Source of the DNA: an uncultured Clostridia bacterium
Lineage (GTDB): Bacteria; Bacillota_A; Clostridia; Peptostreptococcales; Anaerovoracaceae
Assembly: GCA_946645735.1 (NCBI GenBank)
Contig: CAMPCK010000025.1
Coordinates: forward strand, 1 to 8,791
Direction of reading: 5' to 3'
DNA length: 8,791 nt
Position 1 is the stretch's first letter. Every line of letters starts with the position of its first letter. The notes beneath the pieces were generated by a model. The model did no database searches, was not told where the DNA came from, and saw nothing but the letters and a program-made list of their open reading frames with translations. Shown here piece after piece: positions 1 to 6,162 of the stretch. Position numbers and translations under genes: made by a program.

Positions 1-1205
1 TGGCCTTCCCGACGACTACTCTTACCATCGGTATCAGTATGCTCTTCGGTATCGGAACCGCCGCCAACTTCAGCATGAATCAGGGAGCGGGGAAACTGGA
101 TGAAGCCAAAAGGTATGTGACAACGGGCATTACCGGTGTGATCACTGCAGGAGTCCTTCTGGGCCTTCTCATCTTTATCCTGAGAAGCCCGCTGCTGGTT
201 CTTTGCGGTGCGGATCCCGCAGGAAATGTCTATCCCTACGCCATGACATATCTTTCAATCACGGCTCTTGGGACGCCCTTTCATATGTTCAGTCACACCT
301 CGTCCACTATAATCAGGGCGGACGGAAGTCCCAGATACTCCATGATGTGTACTGTGACAGGTGCAGTCCTGAACGTATTTCTCGACTGGATATTCATGTA
401 TCCCTTAGGCATGGGAATATCGGGAGCGGCCATCGCGACAGTCCTTTCGCAGATGGTGAGCTGCACACTGGCGGCCCTGTACTATCCTAAATTCAGGGCT
501 TTCAGGCTGCATATCAGAGAACTCGGGATCAGAAAGAAGTATCTCCTGGGAAGCATGGAAGCGGGAATCCCCAATTTCTGCAATCACATGCTCATGATGT
601 GCACCAATATAGTGCTGAACAATGTTCTCACCACCTACGGAGCTCTCTCGGTATACGGGCCTGACATTCCCCTTGCAGTATCGGGAGTTGCACAGAAGAC
701 CAGCATGATCATGGTGTCCTTCGCCGTCGGAATTGCCCAGGGCTGCCAGCCCATCTGGGGGTTTAATCTTGGAGCAAAAAATTACTCCCGCGTAAAGGGT
801 GCCTACTGGAGAGCCTTCACGGCGGCTTTCATGATCGGCGTCATATTCTTTGCCGCCCTTCAGCTCTTCCCCAGAGAAATCATCTCCATATTCGGAACGG
901 GAAATGACCTCTACTTCGAATTTGCAGAAAAATATCTCAAGATATACATGATGCTGGTGTTCTTCCAGAATATCCAGCCCATCACCATAAATTATTTCTC
1001 GGCAACGGGAAACCACAGACAGGGGCTTCTGGTATCCCTGTCCCGCCAGGGACTGTTCCTGATACCGCTTCTCGTGATTTTGCCGAAGTTCATGGGAATA
1101 AACGGCATACTTGCCGCAAGCCCCATTTCAGATGCCATGGCCTTCGTGCTTTCGGTGTCCATGGTAATAATAAGTTTCAGACAATTTAAGGAGACCTCAA
1201 AATGA
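1..1205 (+). CDS. MATE family multidrug/cation efflux transporter, 5' truncated by the window edge
   Basis: The reading frame is already open at base 3, so the gene begins upstream. The Met codon at 39 is internal, because the residues before it (AFPTTTLTIGIS) continue a typical MATE N-terminal half. About 400 residues are visible of a usual 440-460. The protein is predicted to sit in the cytoplasmic membrane with some ten or eleven of the usual twelve helices. MATE proteins export cationic drugs, dyes or metabolites using a Na+ or H+ gradient. Recognition rests on the pattern LFGIGTAANFSMNQGAGKLDEA near the start, the mid-protein segment GAVLNVFLDWIFMYPLGMGI, and the second-half repeat with GIAQGCQPIWGFNLGAKNY. 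These are standard landmarks of the DinF/NorM-like bacterial branch. The stop codon overlaps the next start as ATGA, so translation is probably coupled. The substrate cannot be read from sequence. Confidence 0.93.
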   Translation, partial: AFPTTTLTIGISMLFGIGTAANFSMNQGAGKLDEAKRYVTTGITGVITAGVLLGLLIFILRSPLLVLCGADPAGNVYPYAMTYLSITALGTPFHMFSHTSSTIIRADGSPRYSMMCTVTGAVLNVFLDWIFMYPLGMGISGAAIATVLSQMVSCTLAALYYPKFRAFRLHIRELGIRKKYLLGSMEAGIPNFCNHMLMMCTNIVLNNVLTTYGALSVYGPDIPLAVSGVAQKTSMIMVSFAVGIAQGCQPIWGFNLGAKNYSRVKGAYWRAFTAAFMIGVIFFAALQLFPREIISIFGTGNDLYFEFAEKYLKIYMMLVFFQNIQPITINYFSATGNHRQGLLVSLSRQGLFLIPLLVILPKFMGINGILAASPISDAMAFVLSVSMVIISFRQFKETSK

Positions 1206-1561
1206 GCAACAAGAAGAAAAAGAAGAAAAACAGCAACTACGGCTACTACAGACAGAAGGAGGAAGAGTGGCGCGAGGCTGAAGAGAGAAAAGAGCGTGAA
1301 GCCAACAAGACAAAAAACAGGATCCTGAACATCTTAGCCTTTTTGCTCATTGCAGTATCACTGGTACTGGCCATCTATTCTTCAACCCATAACCTCGTAA
1401 CCTGGGCACCTTTCTATACTGTGACATCGGCTATAGCCGTAATGCTCATCGGATACACAGCAAAAGACAGACGCCCGAATTTCTATAAAGTCGGAATGGG
1501 TATGGGTGTAGTTCTTCTCGTAATGGCATACTTCATAGGTAAACAGCAGGGATTATTCTGA
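1202..1561 (+). CDS. Small Lys-rich membrane protein, unknown function
   Basis: I do not recognise a family for this 119-residue protein. Residues 1-39 are extremely charged: a run of lysines at the start, then a Glu/Arg/Lys-rich stretch likely to be helical or coiled. About three hydrophobic segments follow, near residues 41-60, 67-86 and 96-114, so it should be an integral membrane protein with a cytosolic basic tail. The start at 1202 is supported by an AAGGAG site at 1188-1193 with 8 bases of spacing. It is also supported by the 4-base ATGA overlap with the upstream MATE gene. The next gene starts 2 bases after the stop. Being wedged between transporters suggests an accessory or assembly role in the membrane, but that is only context. 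It is a real gene: its frame stays open inside the operon and no competing frame fits. Confidence 0.8.
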   Translation: MSNKKKKKKNSNYGYYRQKEEEWREAEERKEREANKTKNRILNILAFLLIAVSLVLAIYSSTHNLVTWAPFYTVTSAIAVMLIGYTAKDRRPNFYKVGMGMGVVLLVMAYFIGKQQGLF

Positions 1562-1563
1562 AG

Positions 1564-2436
1564 ATGAACGACAAATTAAAGGGCATGGGAGCCACGCTGA
1601 TATCAGCGGTATATTTCGGCTTCGTGCCTCTTCTTATGAAAACTGTATATGCAGGGGGAGGGAACTCCTTTTCGGCGGCTTTTCTGAGATACGCTCTCTC
1701 CATTCCCCTGGTCTTCATCTTTGCAAGGGTAAGCGTCAGCGATCTGAAGATAAGCCTTAAGGAGCTGCTTCACTTCGTTATAATAACGGTATTCGGATAT
1801 GCGGGAACGACTATCCTGGTGTTCAACGCATACAACTATATCCCGACAGGCATGGCGACAACCATACACTTCCTGTATCCCACCTTCACGGTTCTGGGGC
1901 TCATGGTATTCTGCCATGAGAAGGCCAGCGCGTCGAAGATCCTTTGCGTCGTACTGTGCCTTATCGGCGTTGTCATGTTCTATAACGGAGGAGGGGAAGT
2001 GTCGCCCATCGGGATCCTCCTCGCCCTGTGTTCATCCATGACCTATGCCTTCTACTGCATTTATCTCGGAAAAAGCATACTGAAGGATATCCCCACTCCG
2101 AAGAGGATTCTGTATATGCATATCATCGGTATGATAATGATGGGTATCATGGGCCTTGCGACGGGCACCCTCGAGTTCAATATGACGCCCCTTGCATGGG
2201 GAGCCATGGCGCTGACGGCGAATCTTTCAGCCTTCGTGGGAGCCATGCTCTTCCAGGTAGGAGTCAAATACATCGGCTCCGAAAACGCCGCCATGCTCAG
2301 TACCTTTGAGCCCATAACCAGCATTGTTGTAGGTGTTCTGGTATACAGCGAACCCATGACGGTCCGCGTTATCATAGGAATCGCAGCAATACTTATATCA
2401 ACACTTATCATAGCCAAAACGGAGGGCAAGGAATAA
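1564..2436 (+). CDS. EamA/DMT family permease
   Basis: This 290-residue protein is predicted to have ten transmembrane helices, made of two tandem EamA repeats (about residues 5-140 and 148-286). This is the standard drug/metabolite transporter layout and length. The first repeat shows the usual opening with small residues, SAVYFGFVPLLMK, then FLRYALSIPLVFIFARV, and ends with TIHFLYPTFTVLG. The second ends with the characteristic segment around STFEPITSIVVGVLVYSEP. Members export or import amino acids, nucleotide-sugar-like metabolites or drugs, and substrate cannot be assigned from sequence. The start ATG lies 2 bases after the preceding stop. Only a weak AGGGA (1547-1551) stands 12 bases upstream, so translation probably depends on coupling to the 119-residue gene. 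The stop TAA directly abuts the ATG of the next gene. Confidence 0.9.
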   Translation: MNDKLKGMGATLISAVYFGFVPLLMKTVYAGGGNSFSAAFLRYALSIPLVFIFARVSVSDLKISLKELLHFVIITVFGYAGTTILVFNAYNYIPTGMATTIHFLYPTFTVLGLMVFCHEKASASKILCVVLCLIGVVMFYNGGGEVSPIGILLALCSSMTYAFYCIYLGKSILKDIPTPKRILYMHIIGMIMMGIMGLATGTLEFNMTPLAWGAMALTANLSAFVGAMLFQVGVKYIGSENAAMLSTFEPITSIVVGVLVYSEPMTVRVIIGIAAILISTLIIAKTEGKE

Positions 2437-3381
2437 ATGGGAGTTGTAATAAATAATATCGCTGCGGTATTCATCATAATGGGAGTAGGCTTCATTGCAA
2501 ACCGCATGGGTCTCCTTCCTGAAGCGGCCAACAAGTATCTGTCGCCGCTTCTCATACAGATCACGACGCCCTGCCTGGTCCTTTCGACCATTGCATCCAA
2601 GGAAGTGGAGGAGGGGACCTGGGGTTCTGTAATAGAGGCCCTTGTGCTGGCCTGCCTGTATTTTGCGGTATTCTGCTTCATAGCATGGGTGATCTGCACC
2701 AAGATCTTCAGAATGAAAAAAGATCCTGACTGCGGAGTGTACATGATGCTTTTTGCATCCATAAATAATGGCTTTATTGGTCTTCCCATTACATATGCCA
2801 TCTTCGGAGAGGAAAAACTCTTCTTCATGGTATTTTTCCAGATGGCTCTGATGCTGTATATATACGGTCCGGGAGTGGTCCAGCTCCATTACGGAGATAA
2901 TCTGAACGGCATGGGAAAGAACGTGCTTAAATCCGCCCTCGGTCCCGGAACCATTGCAGCCCTTCTGGGACTTGTGGTCCTGTTCACCGGGATCAGGCTT
3001 CCTGAGATGATATTCAAGTCCATAGAAAGCATCGGTGCGGCCACCACACCGCTCTCCATGATCGTCATCGGCATACAGCTGGGAAGCAGCAACTTCAGAA
3101 AAATCATAGGAAACGGCAGACTCATAGCACTTTCATTCATAAAGATGCTGATCACGCCTGTTATAACATTCCTTCTCGTGAACTGGCTTCCGATCCCGCC
3201 GGCTCTTAAGCTGGTGCTGGTCTTCGGCGCAGCCTTTCCTTCGGCAGTGGCCACGACGCCGCTTTCGGACATGGAAGGAAAAAACGCCCAGCTCGCTGCA
3301 GAAGGAGTTGCCTTCACGACACTTCTGTCTCTTGCAACCATACCGGTAACGGCGTATTTGGTGTCCCTCATATATCTTTAA
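2437..3381 (+). CDS. AEC family (auxin efflux carrier-like) transporter
   Basis: This 314-residue integral membrane protein has about ten predicted helices, the normal size for bacterial Mem_trans/AEC proteins. Bacterial relatives include malate and other organic-acid permeases; the plant auxin carriers are distant. The hallmark is the first-half motif N110-N-G-F-I-G-L-P-I near residues 110-118, followed by a helix starting TYAIFGEEKLFFM. The C-terminal half has the family pattern of a helix with FGAAFPSAVATTPLS, an acidic loop, and a final helix ending TIPVTAYLVSL. The start ATG immediately follows the upstream TAA. A GGAGGG (2421-2426) and an AAGGA (2428-2432) inside the end of the EamA gene can serve as ribosome binding site. 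It is the last gene of the transporter operon, with a terminator hairpin 16 bases after the stop. The substrate is unknown. Confidence 0.92.
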   Translation: MGVVINNIAAVFIIMGVGFIANRMGLLPEAANKYLSPLLIQITTPCLVLSTIASKEVEEGTWGSVIEALVLACLYFAVFCFIAWVICTKIFRMKKDPDCGVYMMLFASINNGFIGLPITYAIFGEEKLFFMVFFQMALMLYIYGPGVVQLHYGDNLNGMGKNVLKSALGPGTIAALLGLVVLFTGIRLPEMIFKSIESIGAATTPLSMIVIGIQLGSSNFRKIIGNGRLIALSFIKMLITPVITFLLVNWLPIPPALKLVLVFGAAFPSAVATTPLSDMEGKNAQLAAEGVAFTTLLSLATIPVTAYLVSLIYL

Positions 3382-3397
3382 AATACATGAAAAATAC

Positions 3398-3430
3398 AGC
3401 CCCGCTTGTTGACAATGGCGGGGTTTGATT
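3398..3430 (+). terminator. Intrinsic terminator of the transporter operon
   Basis: AGCCCCGC (3398-3405) pairs with GCGGGGTT (3418-3425), an 8-bp stem with one G-U pair. Inside the 12-base loop TTG (3406-3408) can also pair with CAA (3413-3415). The tail TTTGATTATAT is only moderately T-rich, so termination may be partial. The loop contains the TTGACA -35 hexamer of the next promoter, so the two elements physically overlap. Confidence 0.7.
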
Positions 3431-3437
3431 ATATAAT
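3409..3437 (+). promoter_or_regulatory. Perfect-consensus sigma-A promoter of the SOS dicistron
   Basis: TTGACA (3409-3414) and TATAAT (3432-3437) both match the housekeeping consensus exactly and are separated by 17 bases. Transcription is predicted to start near 3444. Such a strong promoter normally needs tight repression, and a LexA box lies directly on the predicted start. No other promoter is needed for the two genes that follow. Confidence 0.9.
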
Positions 3438-3442
3438 AAAAA

Positions 3443-3456
3443 CGAACATATGTTCT
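3443..3456 (+). promoter_or_regulatory. LexA (DinR) SOS box
   Basis: The sequence CGAACATATGTTCT contains the perfect dyad GAAC-ATAT-GTTC (3444-3455). It matches the Bacillota LexA/DinR consensus CGAACRNRYGTTYG at 13 of 14 positions, differing only at the last base. It begins 6 bases after the -10 element, covering the predicted transcription start, where a bound repressor would block initiation. After DNA damage, RecA-stimulated LexA self-cleavage would release the promoter. No lexA gene is in the window. Confidence 0.9.
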
Positions 3457-3480
3457 TTATTTTGACTCAGGAGAAGGTAT

Positions 3481-3750
3481 ATGAGAGTTCTTGAAAAGGA
3501 CGTGGACATGCTGAGCGTATCCTATATCGGCAAGCCTCCCGTCCCAAGAAAATTCAAAATACGATACCGGGACGGCAGTTACAAGACCGTAACTGTTGAC
3601 CAGATCAAAAGGGTGGATTCCGTGACTCCCCACGGCCATCCCAACTTCGTATACTATTGCTATTCTGAAGTGGATGACAGGATCGTGGACTATGAGCTGA
3701 GATATTTTGTCAGGGAGATGAAGTGGGAGCTATACAGGGTTTATGAGTGA
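3481..3750 (+). CDS. SOS-controlled 89-residue protein, unknown function
   Basis: This is the first gene of the LexA-controlled unit. The start is fixed by AGGAG at 3469-3473 with 7 bases of spacing. The protein is soluble, has no signal peptide, and looks rich in beta strands: KFKIRYRDGSYKTVTVDQIK, then FVYYCYSEV, then a C-terminal strand pair ending KWELYRVYE. From memory, small proteins of this shape (a PRKFK-IRY-DG start and a YEL...W-LY end) occur beside the translesion polymerase gene dinB in Lachnospiraceae and other Clostridia, and broadly recall DUF6504 of ImuB/DinB cassettes. That resemblance is not verified. No polymerase gene is present here. Hand-counted GC of its first 120 bases is 58/120, like the rest of the chromosome and unlike the next gene. 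A role in DNA-damage tolerance is inferred from regulation only. Confidence 0.82.
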   Translation: MRVLEKDVDMLSVSYIGKPPVPRKFKIRYRDGSYKTVTVDQIKRVDSVTPHGHPNFVYYCYSEVDDRIVDYELRYFVREMKWELYRVYE

Positions 3751-3765
3751 AGAGGAGGGTTTGGA

Positions 3766-4608
3766 ATGAGTAAAGTTATAAGAGATAGTATCGTAGCTGA
3801 TGGTATAAAGATAAATATTTATTCGAATGACTTCGAGAATGATTTTATATCTCTGAGCGATATTGCCAGGAAACGTGATGGGGAATATCCTGGCTATGTT
3901 ATACAGAACTGGATGAGATCTAAGAGTACAATAGGATTTCTGGGTTTGTGGGAGTCTATTCATAATCCTGACTTTAATTACCTCGAATTCGAGGCAATTA
4001 AAAATGATGCAGGCTATAACAGTTTTGTAATGACTCCAAAGCGATGGACAGAATCAACAGGTGCAATAGGAATAACGACAAAACGAGGAAGATATGCGGC
4101 TACTTTTGCTCATAAAGATATCGCTTTTGAGTTTGCTTCGTGGATTTCTCCTGAGTTTAAACTCTACATAATAGAGGATTATCAGAGACTGAAAAGAGAT
4201 GAAAATAGCAGGATGTCCCTTTCCTGGAACCTGAATCGCGAAATAGCCAAATTAAATTATCATATACACACCGACGCAATTAAGGAAAATATAATACCGC
4301 CGGACCTGACAGCCAGACAGAAATCTGCAAAGTACGCAGATGAAGCGGATCTTCTGAATGTTGTTCTGTTCGGAGTTACGGCCAGAGAATGGAAAAGTAA
4401 AAACCCTGATAAAAAGGGGAATATGCGCGATTATGCTACTTTAAACCAGCTTTTGGTTCTCGCTAATATGGAAAGCTACAATGCGGTTCTGATAAGCCAG
4501 AAAAAACCTCAGTCAGAAAGGATGGTTCTTCTTCGTGAGCTTGTCATTCAGCAGCTTACTGCCCTGGAGCGGTTCAATATGAATAATTTGCTTGATTTTA
4601 AGGGCTAA
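3766..4608 (+). CDS. KilA-N domain-containing protein, probably SOS-induced
   Basis: This 280-residue protein carries an N-terminal KilA-N domain, a DNA-binding module of phage and large DNA virus proteins, at about residues 10-145. Visible family landmarks are FISLSDIARK (27-36), YVIQNWMRSKSTIGFLGLWE, and the closing GRYAATFAHKDIAFEFASW followed by ISPEFKLYI. The C-terminal half (about 150-280) is predicted mostly helical, with HTDAIKENIIPP, EADLLNVVLFGVTA and KGNMRDYATL. This matches the full-length chromosomal family I know from many bacteria; its function there is unproven. AGGAGG at 3753-3758, 7 bases before the ATG, sets the start. It lies 15 bases after the 89-residue gene with no promoter between, so it shares the LexA-controlled promoter. 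Hand-counted GC for 3781-3960 is 66/180, against 100/180 for 2161-2340, suggesting horizontal acquisition. A DNA-binding regulator, antirepressor-like factor or defence component are all possible. Confidence 0.9.
   Translation: MSKVIRDSIVADGIKINIYSNDFENDFISLSDIARKRDGEYPGYVIQNWMRSKSTIGFLGLWESIHNPDFNYLEFEAIKNDAGYNSFVMTPKRWTESTGAIGITTKRGRYAATFAHKDIAFEFASWISPEFKLYIIEDYQRLKRDENSRMSLSWNLNREIAKLNYHIHTDAIKENIIPPDLTARQKSAKYADEADLLNVVLFGVTAREWKSKNPDKKGNMRDYATLNQLLVLANMESYNAVLISQKKPQSERMVLLRELVIQQLTALERFNMNNLLDFKG
3973..4002. repeat. 30-bp near-perfect palindrome inside the KilA-N gene
   Basis: The 14-bp core CCTCGAATTCGAGG (3981-3994) is a perfect palindrome. One A/C mismatch (3980/3995) separates it from flanking arms TTTAATT (3973-3979) and AATTAAA (3996-4002), giving 14 of 15 matched pairs. 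It covers exactly codons 70-79 (F-N-Y-L-E-F-E-A-I-K). It could be a protein-binding site, an mRNA hairpin or a cruciform. Part of the symmetry may come from the encoded LEFE motif. Confidence 0.75.
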
Positions 4609-4624
4609 AACCTACATTTTTTAA

Positions 4625-4653
4625 TTGTAATTTATTTCACCTTCTGTTATAAT
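4625..4653 (+). promoter_or_regulatory. Probable promoter of the oxidoreductase operon (extended -10)
   Basis: TGTTATAAT (4645-4653) is a perfect -10 hexamer with the TGn extension. TTGTAA (4625-4630), 17 bases upstream, matches four of six -35 positions. Predicted start is near 4660, just before a terminator-like hairpin. It is the only convincing promoter between the KilA-N stop and the oxidoreductase start. Confidence 0.7.
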
Positions 4654-4662
4654 CAACGAGTT

Positions 4663-4683
4663 AGGGGTGAATAACCCTTTTTT
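4663..4683 (+). terminator. Terminator-like leader hairpin upstream of the oxidoreductase operon
   Basis: AGGGGT (4663-4668) pairs with ACCCTT (4674-4679) around a 5-base loop. Six T residues (4678-4683) are partly shared with the stem. It may end KilA-N transcripts. Because it lies downstream of the only visible promoter, oxidoreductase transcripts must also pass through it, so it may be an attenuator. Confidence 0.6.
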
Positions 4684-4702
4684 ATCGTGACCAAAACACA
4701 AG

Positions 4703-4710
4703 AAAGGTGG
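4703..4710 (+). promoter_or_regulatory. Ribosome binding site with unusually long spacing
   Basis: AAAGGTGG differs from AAAGGAGG at one base but lies 15 bases before the chosen ATG at 4726, longer than the usual 5-10. An in-frame GTG at 4687 lies upstream of this site and has no site of its own. The dinucleotide-binding fold begins right after the ATG, so 4726 is preferred. Confidence 0.5.
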
Positions 4711-4725
4711 CAAATCATAGATATC

Positions 4726-6162
4726 ATGAACAACAGGTATGACGTGATAATCGCTGGCTGCGGCGTAGTTGGTGCTGCATGTGCCTTCGAGTTATCAAAG
4801 TACAACGTAAAGGTAGGAATCCTGGAAAAGGGAAATGACGTATCTCTGGGGACTACCAAGGCAAACTCAGCTATCATCCATGCCGGATATGACCCGGAGA
4901 ACGGCACTCTTATGGCAAAGCTCAACGTAAGAGGTTCTGAGCTTGCAGCTGAGATCTGCGAGAAGCTGGACGTGCCCTACAAAAGAAACGGCGCCATGGT
5001 AGTGGCCTTCACAGAAGATGAAGTCCAGACCCTTAAGGGCCTCCAGGTAAGAGGAACAGTTAATGGTGTCAAGGGCTTAAGGATCCTCACCGGTGACGAG
5101 GCAAGGGAGCGTGAACCGAACCTGAGCAAGGATGTTGTGGGAGCACTTTATGCACCTACTTCCGCCATCATCTCACCCTGGGAATACTGCCTGGCACTGG
5201 CAGAGACAGCTGTAAAGAACGGTGCGGAGCTCAGACTCAATACTGAGATCACTGCAATCGCAAAAGAAGACGATCTCTGGAAGCTCACAACAAATGAGGG
5301 TGAATTTTTTGCACCCTATGTAGTAAATGCCTGCGGTGTGGACGCCATCAGAGTTCATGACATGGCATGCGAACCCAAGTATGTAAGCATTCCCAAGAGA
5401 GGAGAATATTTCCTTCTCGACAAGGCTGAAGGAACAAGAGTATCTCATACCATCTTCCAGTGCCCCAATGAAAACGGCAAGGGCGTACTGGTAACACCTA
5501 CAGTTCATGGAAATCTTCTCGTAGGACCCAACTCCGAGAAGGTTGAATGGGAAGACACGGCCAACACCACAGCAGGCCTCAACTTTGTAAAGGCCACTGC
5601 AAAAAAATCCGTTGACAGCATCATGTTCAACAAGAGCATCAGAAACTTTGCAGGTGTCCGTGCAGCTACAGACCATCATGATTTCGTAATAGAGGAAGCA
5701 GCACCCGGCTTCATCGACTGCGCAGGTATCTGCTCACCCGGACTCTCCGCAGCTCCGGCAATTGCAGAATATGCAGCAGAACTTCTCAATATAAGCGGCC
5801 TTGAGCTTGTTGAAAAGGATAACTTCATCTGCGAGAGAAAGCGCATCAGATTCAATGAGCTTACAGATGATGAGAAGGCTGAACTCGTTAAGGAGAATCC
5901 CGCCTACGGAAGAGTCATCTGCAGATGCGAGACCGTAACTGAAGGCGAGATCCTGGCTTGCTTCGACGAGCCCATCCCTCCCGTATCCATCGACGGTATC
6001 AAGAGAAGAGTGGGAACCGGCATGGGAAGATGCCAGGGCGGTTTCTGCGGACCGAGAATTGCAGAATTATTCGTTGAAGACAAAGGATTCAAAATTGAAG
6101 ATGTCCTTATGGACAGGGCAGGATCCGAGATGTTTATGGGAAGAACCAAGGAGGGACGCTAA
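4726..6162 (+). CDS. NAD(P)/FAD-dependent oxidoreductase, GlpA/COG0579-like, with BFD-type [2Fe-2S] domain
   Basis: This 478-residue DAO-fold flavoprotein probably oxidises a 2-hydroxy acid or glycerol-3-phosphate. The N-terminus binds FAD: G11-x-G13-x-x-G16, then E34 for the ribose. The segment G42-T-T-K-A-N-S-A-I-I-H-A-G-Y55 is the substrate/flavin region typical of the clostridial COG0579 branch. The DAO domain runs to about residue 370. The C-terminal domain has C399-x-C401 and C436-x4-C441, the BFD-like [2Fe-2S] pattern also found in GlpA of anaerobic glycerol-3-phosphate dehydrogenase. Start 4726 fits the fold; an in-frame GTG at 4687 would add 13 poorly fitting residues. The stop abuts the next ATG, so the two proteins are probably made together as a complex. 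Glycerol-3-phosphate is the best guess for substrate from family annotation, but no glpK, glpF or glpP is in the window, and an L-2-hydroxyglutarate-type substrate is possible. Confidence 0.92.
   Translation: MNNRYDVIIAGCGVVGAACAFELSKYNVKVGILEKGNDVSLGTTKANSAIIHAGYDPENGTLMAKLNVRGSELAAEICEKLDVPYKRNGAMVVAFTEDEVQTLKGLQVRGTVNGVKGLRILTGDEAREREPNLSKDVVGALYAPTSAIISPWEYCLALAETAVKNGAELRLNTEITAIAKEDDLWKLTTNEGEFFAPYVVNACGVDAIRVHDMACEPKYVSIPKRGEYFLLDKAEGTRVSHTIFQCPNENGKGVLVTPTVHGNLLVGPNSEKVEWEDTANTTAGLNFVKATAKKSVDSIMFNKSIRNFAGVRAATDHHDFVIEEAAPGFIDCAGICSPGLSAAPAIAEYAAELLNISGLELVEKDNFICERKRIRFNELTDDEKAELVKENPAYGRVICRCETVTEGEILACFDEPIPPVSIDGIKRRVGTGMGRCQGGFCGPRIAELFVEDKGFKIEDVLMDRAGSEMFMGRTKEGR

Noticed and set aside
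405..1016. 203-codon - strand open frame inside the MATE gene
   Set aside because: It is antisense to a clear MATE frame. The translation is His/Arg/Gly-rich with no motif and no ribosome binding context supporting it.
2061..2828. Long open frame (255 codons) on the - strand across the EamA/AEC junction
   Set aside because: It lies wholly antisense to two well-supported permease genes, gives a low-complexity translation without recognisable domains, and reflects codon bias in the real frames.
3743..3769. Tiny ORF ATG-AGT-GAA... of 8 codons whose TGA overlaps the KilA-N start as ATGA
   Set aside because: It overlaps the end of the 89-residue gene and has no ribosome binding site. The KilA-N gene has its own strong AGGAGG. 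The coupling geometry is probably coincidental.
4609..4624. T6 run after the KilA-N stop considered as a terminator
   Set aside because: No GC stem precedes the T run. The only credible hairpin in this gap is at 4663-4683.
3400..4700. Prophage or mobile island around the KilA-N gene
   Set aside because: No integrase, transposase, phage structural gene, tRNA target or flanking direct repeat was seen. Only one gene is compositionally odd, so an island is not supported within the window.
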